64,000 bases of DNA from Rhynchonema sp. JSB1_4 (Eukaryota; Nematoda; Chromadorea; Monhysterida; Xyalidae). The position numbers were made by a program, and so were the translations under genes. A model generated the notes under the pieces. That model was not told the origin of the DNA and did no database searches. It was given only the letters and a program-made list of their open reading frames with translations. Below, in pieces: positions 34,501 to 47,357 of the stretch (its first letter is position 1; each line of letters opens with the position of its first letter). Where the stretch lies: contig JASAMV010003880.1 of NCBI GenBank assembly GCA_030248065.1, forward strand, positions 30,777 through 94,776, written 5' to 3'.

Positions 34501-37500
34501 GCGCCTGACAACTTAGGTGATCCGGGCCAGTCGTCAGAGACGAAATCACCGGGTGAACACCCCACCCCAAAATGACCAGTGCACGTTATTTGCCTTATGT
34601 TTCAATGGGACTATTTAGTCTCTTGGAGCATGTGGCATTTTGGGGTGTTCACCCGGTGATTTCGTCTCTGACGACTGGCCCGGATCACCTAAGTTGTCAG
34701 GCGCTACGGGCCGAAACAGCAACGTGTCACTGGTCTTGGGCAAAGGCGTGCCCTCAAAGCACCTTACCGTCTGACCAATAACATTGGTATTTTTTTGCTT
34801 CAATGAAGCCCTCAAGGCAACCCTGATATGCAATGTTGTTCGCAAGCACGTTGGTGCCTGACTGGTTCTTCTCAGCCAGCGGAACTGCTCAGGCACGAAC
34901 TTGTGCTCACGTGGCCGAGCAATAACACGACGTATTCATGCACTCACGGTTGTGCCGGGAATCGAGAGACAGCCCACTCGTCCGGTTGTGGTCGAATAGG
35001 CAACCGTGGCCGACATCTCGTTCGTGATCAAGTCAGGGCAGGCTGAGAACAGAACACAGAGAACTTTGTGCAGTCCTGCTGCGCCAAAAAATTACAAATA
35101 AATGCAGAAATATGTACGTATTTCCCCGGTGAGTATACACTGTACCCACCTCTGCGACACGTGAACGTGTTTGTGTTTGACCAGACGCCATTAGTGCAAG
35201 TCAACGCCAACGGAGCAATGTACGCTGTTGTTGCTGAATGATCAGAGAAAGATTGAAGACCGATGACTACACGCACCTGATGGCTTCAGATTCAAAAACG
35301 AAAACCAGAGCGTTACTTGATTGATGAGTGAGCAAGTATGAAGTGCCGAGATTCTGGCATGACACCACTGCCAATGTGCCGGATGGATGTGTCGTTGAAC
35401 CGAAGTCGGCGTTGGAGTACGTGATTTCGGGCACAATGCTGCCGGAGTCGGACGTGCCCGTTGGAATTGCACCACAGCCTGTTAACGCAAACTAATAGAA
35501 GCGCGCAATTTCGTGAAAAATAGGCGTGAGCACAAACAAACATTGCCCACTTTGACCGAGTGATTAAACGGTCGATTTCTATTGGAATCGACGCAAATCG
35601 TTGATTCTCGTCGAACGCGGCTGAGACACGCGTGTCGTATCTATTGGGTACAGTGTGTCGCTTGCGTGAAAAAGTGTCGACGGACTTGGTGCGGTGCCAA
35701 ATGCACTCAATAAATAGCGTTTTAGCTGCGTCGACGACCGTGGGCCGCTCTCTGATACCAGCGGAGAGCGAAATTTCGAAATTCGCTGCACAACTAATGA
35801 AATAGGAACGAATGTGGTCAGGTTTGTGGCAACCCTCCATGGGGTGGCGTCAAAATTTTTCGTTCTGAACGCAACACAAGAATCTCCCGCCCATGGCCTG
35901 ACACCACTAGCGGGTCCGAGGGGGCACAGGGGCCTAGGCCTCCTTTTGATCAAAGTGGCCCTGAAGGGGCCGCCATTTCGGTGAAAAGAAGAAAAAAGTA
36001 CCCCCAAATCGCAGATTTTCACTCTAATGCACTTCAAAGGTTCAAAAATCGCTTAACGTCGATACACCCAGTTGGCTGTCGCGCGTGCAAAAGCTGCAAA
36101 ATTTTCGCGCGCCATGCGCGCATGCTCTTGTGGTATTTGTGTGGTATAGTCCAGCCACGCGCTCATGAGGCGACTTTTTTTAAAGCTTTGCTTGGCCAGA
36201 TTCAAAAATGCCCCGGTTACACGTGTTTCGAAAAGCAAAAGAAAAAGATTGGGCTGAGGGAGATGATGACAAGTTCCACCTGGCTGACCTCAATTTGTTG
36301 CGTGCTTACGCGAACAGCAACGTTATTCAACTCACAAATGTTGTGGGGGTCAAAAGGGAACCGAGGTGGAGAGCGTGTTTTTACCAAACACGTGCGTTTC
36401 TCTTTCTTTCGTTTCCGAAATACGTGGAACCGGAACATTATTGGATGCGCACAAGCCAACTTCAAAAAAAGTCGTCTCATGAGCTCGTGGTGGGACTATA
36501 CTGCCGTGCTATATAGCTCCGATAAAAATGACATTTGGGATTTGGCCGCCCCTTGGCCGAAAGCTGGATCCGCCACTATGTACCCCACACTACACACACC
36601 TCTACGACATGTGAATGTGCTGGTATCCGACCAAACGCCGTTCGAGCATATCAACACTATCGCATTGTTGAACGCTTGTGACGCTGAAAAAAAGTTGCAT
36701 TTAAGTATTTAAATTTGGTCGTTTGAACACCAGAAAATACATAAAGAGCGTGACTTGAGTGATATGAGAGCAAGGTGCCAGTATCCGTGCAAGACACCAC
36801 TGCTGTCGTGCCTGAGGGGTACGTTGTGCCATCGGTATTCGTGCTGGAGTACGTGATGCCGGGTGCAACGCTGCTGGTGCTAGCAGTGCTCGTCGGAATA
36901 CCGCTGCAACCTGCATGTATACGCAACGTACAGCAGCTCATTTGTGTGTATAATCGACTGTGTGGAATACTGACACGGTGACCCAACAAAATGGAAACCC
37001 TTCTGACCCAACAAAATGGAAACTCCCTGTCTTAAATAATCAATAAAAGTAATAGTGTGATCCTAAACACTGCCACCCTGGCGGAATTCCTTATGGGCCG
37101 TATCAACTTGCCTTCAAAGTTGGTACGGTCCAATGCAGCGGATTAGCGGGATATGCAATGGCAAACGAAGGGCACGCGTGTCACGCGCGCTTTGGATTCC
37201 CAATGGCAATTTGAAACGTTTGTTAGCGGAGTTAATTATCCGGGTGCACACTTCATTTACATTGTATAGTAAGTTTCTAATTTCGTTGCCTCACGCATCC
37301 TTACAGACGCAGGGAAACTCCCGTTCGAAGTCGAAGCAGGCAACAAGCTCAACACACAGTGAACAAGCCACGCAGTTGACACACACACAGCTTGTGTGGC
37401 TGAAACATTCGAAACGCTCACGAGCCATCTGCGTGGCTTGTTGTCTGTGTGTTGAGCTTGTTGCCTGCTTCGACTTCGAACGGGAGTTTCCCTGCGCCTG

Positions 37501-37897
37501 TAAGAATGCGTGAGGCAACGAAATTAGAAATTTACTATACCTATATTTATAATTTAAAACAATCAAACTAAACGTTTCAGAACACACGCCTACTGTCCTA
37601 ATCCGCTAGCAGCTTTAGCTAATCTGAACACAAGCTGACCCCCTAATCAGCCAATTCGTGCATCCACTTTTGGCATTGTGAATTCGCCAAAGAAACATTG
37701 AGTCCCAGTGCTGAGCTGACCAACGAGGAGGAGACTAATCAACCACTACGTGAAATGGAATCAACCGCAAGCTTACTCTGCGTCTGCGTAGCCGCCGTTA
37801 CTATAGAGGCTGTAGAGGTGGTGACCGTCTGCTGGCAAGCCTCTGACCGGCCTGCAAACAGACAGAAAACGAAGAGACGACAAAATCCACCGAGCAT
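31506..37897 (-). CDS. Secreted cysteine-rich protein with repeated Sushi/CCP-like modules
   Basis: Exons: 37897-37777, 36910-36755, 36683-36600, 35478-35317, 35233-35150, 35042-34948, 33587-33416, 33200-32980, 31634-31506. Phase-consistent, 1224 nt, about 407 aa. Exon 1 encodes a signal-peptide-like start (MLGGFCRLFVFCLFAGRSEA). The modules are two-exon units. The first half has a Cys near the start, a Ser/Thr-rich stretch and AVVSC; the second half reads CSNGVWSDTSTFTCRR or CTNGVWSNTNTFTCRR. The two second-half exons are exactly 84 nt each, and their phases match, pointing to internal duplication. Later modules (ACPDL..., LTCTQPTGATG...YTCSDTGTW, RCVEPG..., ITIECNDG) are more divergent. The cysteine and NG.W spacing suggests CCP/Sushi-like folds, so an extracellular role is inferred. 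An in-frame ATG 48 nt upstream (37945) is an alternative start. If exon 8 is not spliced at 32980 it runs to a stop at 32959 and the protein has 371 aa. Confidence 0.68.
32022..32352. mobile_element. MITE (TATAGTCCGTCCACC), longer subtype, copy 1
   Basis: Ends TATAGTCCGTCCACCACCTC and inverted GAGCTGGTGGACGGACTATA. Interior GGAAACTCAATTTCTCTTTC is shared with 46119-46449. In the last intron of the CCP-like gene. Confidence 0.8.
34421..34784. mobile_element. Fold-back element with about 150-bp near-perfect arms
   Basis: Arms 34421-34574 and 34635-34784 (TGTTATTGGTCAGACGGTAA versus TTACCGTCTGACCAATAACA), spacer about 60 bp. In an intron of the CCP-like gene (33588-34947). Confidence 0.85.
36145..36500. 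mobile_element. MITE (TATAGTCC family, third subtype)
   Basis: TATAGTCCAGCCACGCGCTC at the left and GAGCTCGTGGTGGGACTATA at the right. The interior from about 36390 to the right end recurs inverted at 63838-63960. Confidence 0.65.
37265..37539. mobile_element. Fold-back MITE (TATAGTAAGTTTC), second intact copy
   Basis: Same palindrome as 24265-24537. Upstream part of intron 1 of the CCP-like gene. Confidence 0.85.
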
Positions 37898-38586
37898 GAT
37901 TGGTAGTTGAATGGATACTATCAAAGTCAAATCGGTGAATCGCAATGAGTACGACGCGTGGAGTCGGCATATTTATGGAGCCTCGACGTGCCGAAAAAAT
38001 CTTTTGTTTGGGCAATTCGTAGTGCTTGAAAAATGTTTGAAGTGTAACGAAGGCAGTCGGATGAACGGTGCTCTATTGTGAAACACAGCTCCAAATCCGG
38101 TTTTATGTCAGAATCAGATCAACCAATCTCATAAGTATGCAGAATACCAGAATACTTATCGGTCATAATAAATGTTGTTATGCACATTAACAGTAGGAGG
38201 ATTTTATTCCTAATCTCACTCAAACATGCTTGCAAAACGCAGTCCGGCTTGAAATAAGGAATGACGCGCACACAAAAACAAAGATCCGCAGAACATAGTC
38301 CATCAAATAATATATTAATACTGCACAAAGTGTTTGAATGAGATCGTATAATATCGTATTACAGATTGATATTGATACTATACACACACACTAGGTACCA
38401 TACATTTCAAATCAATCGTGATGCGATATGATTAATCATTTTAATCGATCATCAACAGTTTTATTGTGTTCCCGCGAAAGATTATTCACAATTTTCGGGA
38501 TGATCCAAGTTTAGAGAACTCTAACGACATGGTCATCGTTGGATACTGTGTTCCCGCCATTGTGGCGTCGATGCAGTGGTGGCCGG

Positions 38587-38857
38587 GAAATTGAGCAAAG
38601 CACATTTGAGCAAGACCACTTCGAGCAAGTGAAAAAGAGCAGGGCCAAAAGAGCAGAGCACTTACTTTGTTTCAACGGCCTAGGCTTAGGCTGATTATAT
38701 GGTATCAGGCTTATGCTTATGCTTCACTTAAGATTAGTTTTGTGTTTGGGCTTAGGCTTAGGCTTGGGCCTATTCGTTTCTAGGTTCTGCTCTTTTGGAC
38801 TCTGCTCTTTTTCACTTGCTCAAAGTGGTCTTGCTCAAATGTGCTTTGCTCAATTGC
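38587..38857. repeat. Inverted repeat (TTGAGCAAAGCACATTTGAG)
   Basis: The left arm ATTGAGCAAAGCACATTTGA and its complement at the right enclose GGCTTAGGCTTA-type simple repeats. Confidence 0.75.
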
Positions 38858-39274
38858 CCGTCCGCCGATGCAGTACAACGAAAAACCCGTCCACTCATCG
38901 CAAAATCAATTCCAAGACAGGTTTGATCATGACCAAGACTATGAGAATCGAAAAACAGACGCGATAAGTCGTCGGCCTTTTTTGTGAGCGGAAAACGTCA
39001 ATCATGGAAGTCCATGTGAAAGAAACTGCATACGCAGAGTAGATCAAACGCATGATTTTGATAACAGTAATTCTCAACAAAACAGAACCTGAAATTGAGT
39101 GTTATGGATGCTGCAGGACTACACGTTCACAAGAGCATTGTAGTGTCGCCAACCGTAAGATTAGGCAAGATCAACGATACCGGTCGAAAGCGGGTGCATT
39201 TCGATAGAATTGTGACGATCGGTTCAGTTGAAACCACCGTAGATCATGTATAAATAGATTTTCCCCTTCATACA

Positions 39275-39578
39275 GGCCGCTCTCTGACAAAAGCAAAAAG
39301 CAAAAAGTTTACCACACACTTTTCGCTTTTTGCTTTTTGCTTTTGTCAGAGAGCAAAAGCAAAAAGTTGACTTTTTGCTTTTTGCTTTCGTCAGAGAGCA
39401 AAAGCAAAAAGCAAAAACTTGAAAAAAAGCAAAAAGTCATCATGACTTTTTACGCCCAAAACCAGGCTGCACAAACCCGAAAATCAAAAATTACACAGGT
39501 CTGGAACACGCTAATGTTTGCTGCTTGTGCGCGCTGCACAACTACTTTTTGCTTTTTGCTTTTGTCAGAGAGCGGCCT
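39275..39578. repeat. TIR element built from AAAAGC/GCTTTT units
   Basis: AGGCCGCTCTCTGACAAAAG at the left, CTTTTGTCAGAGAGCGGCCT at the right. Between them, several internal copies of TTTTGTCAGAGAGCAAAAGC, so many nested hairpins are possible. Confidence 0.7.
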
Positions 39579-40307
39579 TAGGAGAGCAAAAAGTAGCGCG
39601 AACGTTTTCAAATGATTTTTGGTTTATGAAAACAAGGTGATAGACATATACTTGGTGATGAAAACGGCCGCTCAAAGTTCCGGTAAAACATCGAATGCTC
39701 CTGGGTATAGACAATTTTAAATTCATTGCCGTGCACAAAATATACATATGTAAGCGTAGGGCGGTCCGGCACTCCACACAACCGACCAACCTTACGATGC
39801 GGCCTCTCGGCACAAGGTGAGGCCCGACCGGCGTGACTGGCGACGGAGGGAACCTGTCGTTCCATTTGGGATGAGCATTTTTCGACAAAATGTTTCAACC
39901 GTTGTGCACAAGGTGGGGTTGGTGTCGAATTTCTTGAATTTCTTGTTCTTTTTGCAGACTGAATGTAGAATGGTTTGGGGAAACGAATTGTCATTCTGGC
40001 TTGGGTCATCCGCACAATGTACATACGTAGGTCGTCAAGCAAAGTGCATGTTTCACCACAGCCTTCGATTGACGCTGCATGACATTGCAGATGTGCTGGT
40101 GTGTGGATCGCTGTTGCACAGCAACAGCAAGCACAACACAACAAGAATAACGATTAATTGCATAAAAATTTTCATGATGGTGGCTCTGTAAAAATTCTGT
40201 AAAAGTGGATGTTTCTGGCAAAGTTCACTGAAAAAATCTGCATGATGAGCAAGCATTTCGAGATATTCGGGATTGCAATACATTGTATATTTACGCATAT
40301 GTAACCA

Positions 40308-40890
40308 CAAGAAAGAAAAATGCCCCGAGGGGCATAAAAGAAATATGGTTTCCTGGCTGATTGACATATAAGAACAATACTAGCTTGCACCACTTTGTTG
40401 ATGTTTCATGAAGCACTGGAATAAACGTGTGTTCTGAGCTGTTTGATGCCGAACAGCAGATATTCAACCATATTCCCGGCGCGTGCTGTTTTGCCGCCAG
40501 ACACAGGGCATGGAGCGCTCATTTAGAAACAGTGCTTGACATTGAAAGAGTGCAATATTCTCTTTACTCCTCTCCTTGTTGAATCATCGTGCGCAACCGA
40601 AGACTGCACAGTTACCGTCGTGAGGTTGAAAAGAAGAAACAGCTGTCTAAATATGTGGGTTTGAACGAAAGTTTCGATATCGGCTGGGTGTCGGTTCAAA
40701 AGAGTTCGCGCCGGGAATATGGTTGAATATCTGCTGGTCGGCATCAAACAGCGCAGAACACACTTACGTTTATTCCAGCGCTTCGTGAAACATCAACAAA
40801 GTGGCGCAAGCTAGTATTGTTCTTTTATGTCAATCAGCAAGGAAACCATATTTCTTTTATGCCCCTTGCGGCATTTTTCTTTCTTGTATC
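40308..40890. mobile_element. Fold-back palindrome, copy B
   Basis: CAAGAAAGAAAAATGCCCCG at the left and the complementary GGCATTTTTCTTTCTTG at the right. Collinear with 8519-9077 in inverse orientation. Confidence 0.8.
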
Positions 40891-42283
40891 GTTCTTTTAT
40901 ATCGCACAAGCGCCAAACAGGGAACACGAATAAATCAGGCACAGAAAGTTTCCAGTTCCGGCAACCAATGGTTCTAACTAAGAAAATGTCGACAATCAAA
41001 CTTTTCTCAAGTAATCATCGCACACGAGCGCAGTGAGGTGTGGGGGTACTTTTAGGATGCTGTACTTTTTGTCGGGATCTATGAATAGGTGGTTTTGTGT
41101 TACGCCCAATTTTGTGTTTCGACTTCACTATGGGGTTCTAACAATGGAGCTGAGTTTGTTTGAGCCTGCGTCTTCACCCACCACTGAAGCAAAACCAACG
41201 CAGTGCGCCCCCTCTACGCGTATGGGTGATAGTTTCGAAACGGTGTAAAGGTCAGTTGGGTGTAAAGGTCGGTGGAAAGCTCGGTGTGAGAAAGTTCAGT
41301 GTAGGCTTCAAACAGTGCACGCTGATCCAGCAGCAGATGTGCGTTTCTAAACGAAAGGTCAACTTTGACAGTCTGCTGTGCAAGTGTAAATCGTTCGTTT
41401 GCAATATTGTTTGTTTATGCTAGTTGCACAAGCGTTTTGAACGACATTTATGAACTTCGTTACCTTTTATGGAGCCGTTTTGATTTCGTGCTGCGATCAG
41501 TTCGCGGCATCAAAGTTTTTGGCACCGCCGTCAATGAATGTTCAATTTCTCAATAGCCTTACGGCGGAATGTCAGGCAACTTAAAAATATTCCTTTAAAA
41601 CGTTTCTGCAACCAGCTTAAATGAACTAGATTGGAAACAAACGATTTACATTGGCACGGCAGACTGTCAAAGTTGACCATTCGTTTAGAAACTTTTACAC
41701 CCAACTGACCTTTCACCGTTTCGAAAATATCACCCTATGTGTATGCTTTTGAGGAACATGGTAACTTGTCAAGTTATTGAATTTTTTTTGAATTTACCCC
41801 CCAGGTACATATGTATTTGACACCCTAAGTACCATCATTTATAGCGCACCGATTGCGCATCGTCTCTGAGAATGGCACTTGTTGTTTTAGTGCCAAGCAA
41901 AACTGTGCAATGAACTTCCATGTCCCCATGTCCCTCCAGCTTCAGCAATGAAAAGTGTCAAACATGCGTAGGTGTCCAGATTGCTTTGGTGTTGGCGGCC
42001 GCATCTGATTTTGGATTCAATGTTACGTAAAAACTACTACATATCTAACTTTCCCACGAAAGTCAAATTTTTAAATGCAGAATATCCTTTGAATGTTAGA
42101 GAGCAACAGCAATTTTAATTAGGAAGTTGATATCTTGTGAGTATTTAATCATGAAGACATCACAGTACATAAACTTCGAACCGCACCTGTGCTTAATAAC
42201 TAATCTCAAATAAAACACGAAAAAACTGAAAAATGTTACCCAGGATTTATTAAAACTACATAAGTGAAAAGCAAAGAAAGTTG

Positions 42284-42358
42284 GTTGCGCGCGTGGACGC
42301 TTGAACCCTCGAGCTTTTGGTCTTCAGAATGCGCGCTAGACCACTCGGACAACCCACG
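42284..42358 (-). tRNA. Degenerate tRNA-Phe-like sequence, copy B
   Basis: The minus strand shows TGTCCGAGTGGT, CTGAAGA and GGGTTCAAGC. As in copy A, the acceptor stem is not paired. Confidence 0.35.
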
Positions 42359-42611
42359 TCGCACCTTCCAATGGTAAAGCGGTCTTTTCAACCCAATGAA
42401 CTGCTCACTACATTACTATAATACGCGTGCATTGCTGCATAGCCAGAGTTTTTCACGACGGGCGGTGGTGTTCCGCTGGCAAACATTCACACCCAACCAA
42501 ACTGAGTGATACATATCTTTTAAAAGCAGTCTTGGTTGGTCGTTCTTTTTGGAACGCTGTTGGTGAATTTTACCTTCTTGCCTTGCTCTCAACTTTACGG
42601 TGCAATTGGGC

Positions 42612-42825
<214 letters not shown>

Positions 42826-42849
42826 GGCGACAGCACCATCACGATGTCA

Positions 42850-43440
42850 TGTTGGCGATAGCACCATCGTGTTTCGCGAGTACGAAAACCCCCATAACCA
42901 ACTTTAACATTTCTGGTAACCCAACCTTTCGGCGTTCGGGAAGCACTCTTTCCAAACAAAAAGTCGTGGTCATGGTCTGGAACCGGTCTCAATCGTGGAG
43001 TTACGAAGTGGCTAATAGCACCATCGTGTTTCTCGAGTACAAAAACCACATAACCAACTTTTAATATTTCTGGTAACCCAACTTTTCGACTAAATTTTAC
43101 TTCCAGAAGCACTCTTTCCATGTAAAAAGTCATGGTCATGGTCTGGGACCAGTCTCAGTCGAGGAGTTACGAAGTTGGTAATAGCACCGTCCTGTTCTTG
43201 AATACCAAAAACCACATAAACAACTTTAATATTTCTGGCAACACAACTTTTCGGCGAGATTTTACTTCGGGAAGCACTCTTTCCATAAAAGTCGTGGTCA
43301 TGGTCTGGGACGGGTCTCAGACATGGAGTTACGAAGTCGGCGATAGCACCATCGCGTTTCTCGTTTACGAAAAACCTATGTGCAATACCATATTAACATT
43401 TCTGGTGTTCGGTAACGTCTGGGCCCTGACTAGTTTTTTG
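42850..43440 (+). repeat. Tandem repeat, about 162-bp unit, four copies
   Basis: The landmark GCACCATCG occurs at 42861, 43018, 43184 (as GCACCGTC) and 43346, spacings 157, 166 and 162. Copy A (3330-3620) has only two units (spacing 165) in the opposite orientation. Confidence 0.85.
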
Positions 43441-43801
43441 TGAAAAAAGGGAAAGAACGTTTTTACAAAAATGACAACTGTATCTTGCCCTTTATCGCGC
43501 GAGTGGGCACGCAGCGGGATGAAATTTTGTGTGGACCTAGAAGTCCGCACCGTACAAGTTGTGTGCAAATTTGGGCTCTCAAGTCTAGTCCTGTAAAAAT
43601 GGCGTGAGTTTACATTTTTCAACTCACTCAATGTTAGGAATCAACCATATGTCGCTTAGCATTACCAATATCCGATATCAAAATTATTGCATAAATACTC
43701 GTTAAAAGCGAGATGGCCTCAGGCGGCTGATTTGCCCTCCCACCATTACAGCGTCGCTAACCGTTCGACACGTCACCGTTCTCAGAATAGGTAAAGGCAA
43801 A

Positions 43802-44340
43802 CCACGCCAACACGAGCCCGATTTCGGAGCTGCATGCTTGCGATACGAAAAAAAACAAAATCCTCATGCCCGCATGTTGCATTCTTCAGTGGTCGCACAA
43901 TGACTAAATCAGAATTCATCTACCCTGATCTTCAGGTTCAACCTTAAAGGGCTCGGGACACAGCCGAAGGAAGGGCAGCAGAGCGCAGTGTTATACATCG
44001 TTGGAAAGCACTGTGACAGCATATGTCACGCACAAATGTTAAGCTCCTTAGAGATTCGCTATCTCTTACGGTAGAGCGACTTTTCGTTCCAGAAAAAAGT
44101 GAATCTTTTCACAACTTGAAACGACCGGTTTCATTTATCCTGAAACGTCGTTCGCTCGCAACACTTTTTCTTATAAAAAAAATTTTCGTCGAAAAAATCA
44201 AAAAAAAATTTTTCTTAAAAAAAGCTCGTTAATAAAAATTTTTTTTTCAACCCTGGTCACATTTCCCAAACCAGCAGCCACACGTCTGAATGTTTCACCA
44301 ACCTGCCAGGTCCTAAATCGTGCTTTTGTTGGCGTAGTGT
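43802..44340. mobile_element. MITE (GCCAACACGAGCCCGATTTC) interrupted by another repeat
   Basis: The outer ends match the 18556 and 63661 MITEs. The interior 43944-44267 is the TTAAAGGGCTCGGGACA repeat, ending in TTTTTCAACCCTGG like the right end of the hAT-like element at 318-1090. Confidence 0.6.
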
Positions 44341-46118
44341 GACTTTATTTGGTGAAACTGCCTATGTATACGTGTGCCCCAGGCTATTTCCAGCACAATG
44401 ATACCAAGCCTGTCGCAACTGGTTCGTACACGACTGAGAACATGACAATTCTTTTTTCTGAGCCCGGTATTTTTCTGAAAAAAATATGAAATTGTGGATT
44501 ACGGTAGATAGATGACCTGACATCACAAAGTAAGCATGTATACGTCAACACACTGAAACAGGTCTGTGTTTATCCCAACAGTACAAAAATCCACGAGATT
44601 CGTTATTTTGGCGCAGCCTTCCCTGATGTGCGCCCATACGGTACAGGCAGGAGGCCATATGCGATCTGAGAATAAACTTGTCAAAAGCAGATCTGTTTTA
44701 ATTTCCAGCATCGCCGTGTGAGTTTAGGTTGATATAACGAAGACAAGAACCGAACAAAGTTCACCGTCAGCAGCATTCGTTAGCTAGACATTGTTTTTGG
44801 TCACTGTCAGAAACAGCAAGCCGCTTTCCAGCTTTGGATAATTAAGGGTGTGGTGCGCACAGAACACAACATGCCTGAACCATGATACAATGCGCATGTT
44901 CCCACCATATTGGAATCGTTAGCTTCGTCCAAATAACAACGATTAATCGCCTTTTGGTCTCCACAAGACGCAAGCTGCTTTCCAAGAAATTCCCGCATAT
45001 CAGAATGGCAGCTTTGGATCTGAACCAGTTGCGTATTGCAGGTACAAGTCTGGCCCAGCGTGTGTGTGTTTTTCATTAGGTTTTCAGCAACAGAAACATT
45101 CTCTGCGCCATAAACCGATATGTATGATGGTGTCACACAGCAAGCCCCAACCAAGCTAAACTACGGGTGGCGGCCATGGCACTTCATAAAAATATTCTGT
45201 ACTCAATTTCAAACCTTACCCCATGCTGGTGTCATAACGTCGAACTTTGTGGGTGGTCAACATCTCCACTGATACCGACGACCACCAACTGGCTGGCACA
45301 AAACGTGCTGAAAGTGAAAACCAATTTTATCACCAGAGAATTCCAAGTGCGCTCATATGCACCCGATCGCCTGATTGTTTCGAAATTGTAAAAATCAAAA
45401 TGAACACTCATATGCCTTCATTCAATAGTATATAATAACACATTGTCTGGTATATCAGGACAAAGGTGTCAAGAAATGTGTGCCCCAAAATAAACACAAG
45501 TATTCACTACGATGACCTGCCAACACTGTGGCATAACGAAACTGAATGAAAGCCTCAGTGTGTTTACTTTTTGACTGGCAGGCGTTGCTCAGAGGGTGCT
45601 CATAACACTTTATTTATTCAGATTCAAGTGTCAGCATACGAAGGCTATTACCGGGGTTTTCCGTATAAAGTTCCCCGGGGCACTATTTAGAAAAGGTGGA
45701 AAATCGAACTACTCGTTTCAAAGATTTTGTCCGACACCGAAACTTTTCCGAACGGAGCCCTGGTTTTTTTGGATAGGTTTTTGCCATTTCTTGAGTCATC
45801 GCCAACGTCATTGAAGGTTATCACAATCGCTTTGTGCGCCTGTCAAGGCACGACGTAATTCGATCTTGTAACAGTTTTCTCCTGTAAAGATATGAGAAAA
45901 TGACCTCTCGTTTGTGAAGAAAATCTGCGCCTTTTGGCGGATATTTTGGAAAACTTTTCACCCCAAAAAGGGCCCCAGGGGGCTCTTTTCAAAAACGTTT
46001 CCCTGTAGGACCCTCGGAGAGGGGGCGGTATGCGAAAAACTCAGGTACATACTATTGCGGTTTGTGCCCATCTGAACTGCATGAACAACTTCCCATATCC
46101 CATGTACATACCTCCACG

Positions 46119-46449
46119 TATAGTCCGTCCACCAGCTCATGGCACTTTGTGTTGCTGCTGGCTGGGTTGTTCCCTTCCTCCAGGTTCTAATGGAAGAGAA
46201 ATTGAGTGTGACCGATTTTGCAAAAAAACTGAAAAAATAGGAAAATATGTCGAAAAAGATTGAATTCGATCCAACTTAAAATTAAATTAAATTAAAATCG
46301 ATAAAACACGTCGATTTCATAAAAACTACAATCTAAGGAGGAAAAATAATTTTTTTTGGAAACTCAATTTCTCTTTCATTAGAACGTGGAGGAAGGGAAC
46401 AAGTTCGCCAGCAGCATCACAAAGTGACATAAGCTGATGGACGGACTAG
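46119..46449. mobile_element. MITE (TATAGTCCGTCCACCAGCTC), longer subtype, copy 2
   Basis: Collinear with 32022-32352 throughout. The right end reads GCTGATGGACGGACTAGA, one change from the family end. Confidence 0.8.
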
Positions 46450-47357
46450 ACAGCTCACCTGGCCTGGCTGAAACGATGTTTCCCATTACGTGCAGGCAGT
46501 CGACTCATCTTCACGAGTCGCTCTAAATTCTTCCGGAACGTGTTTCCACGTGCCAATAATGTTCCATTGGTGTGCCCTCGTTCCCGTTCCTTGTTATCTG
46601 TCAAACTCAAGTGTCAAAATATCAGAAGGGCCTTCTGTAGACATATACAGTAATTGCCATATTACATCACCATTCCGCGTTCGTTATGCACGATAATTCC
46701 GCATACATGGTGCGAACAGACATCATCGCATCAGACTTATATTGCCAATGCCAATAAGCTGGCGTGTCTGGGCTCTCAAGCAGCAGGATCTCATCAAGGC
46801 TCTGCCACCTACTCTCAACACCGGAACTGTTCAGTTTTCAGGTTTCATGCTTTGATGCCTCTGGCAGCGTGCACGCCCGGATGGCTGATACTAATTTGTG
46901 GACAGCCCAATCCAGCCCAACCACCCACTTTCCGCGCGCGGCGCGCAATGGCTTTTGACCCGCGCGCGCGCCGAAAAACTAACAGCGCCGGCCGTTTTTG
47001 CAGACCAGTGCACATTAGCCGAACAAACCGGCCAATTTGGCCCAGCCATGTATTTCTTGTCAAACATCCGCTCTGATTCGATGTCTTATTGTTCCCATTA
47101 CGCAAGCATGCATGTTTCAGAGCTTATCCCATATTCCCAAATTAGCTCTACAGTATACCAACAACGCCGTCCAAAAACAGGCCGCGACACAAGCATGATT
47201 TGTGTTGGGTTTCCTGCGGTCGGTGTCAGAAGGTCAGGAAGTGTGGTCCGCCTAAATGTCAAACAATGACATATTTCAAGCATTTAGTAATGGTTTAAGT
47301 CATGCCGAGTACCCACATCCACAATAACTCTGTCCTGACAATCATCCACGGTGTACA

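Larger units (their letters stand above)
37898..40307. other. Gene-free interval with small hairpin repeats
   Basis: Apart from the fold-backs at 38587-38857 and 39275-39578, I see no coding signal. This would hold the promoter of the CCP-like gene. Confidence 0.5.
43661..47357. other. Gene-free interval upstream of the innexin
   Basis: Contains the nested repeat at 43802-44340 and a MITE at 46119-46449. The remaining open frames are short and without motifs. Confidence 0.5.

Noticed and set aside
36208..36516. 102-codon frame similar to one at 63850-63960
   Set aside because: The similarity is at DNA level within a shared MITE, with no sign of selection on the protein.
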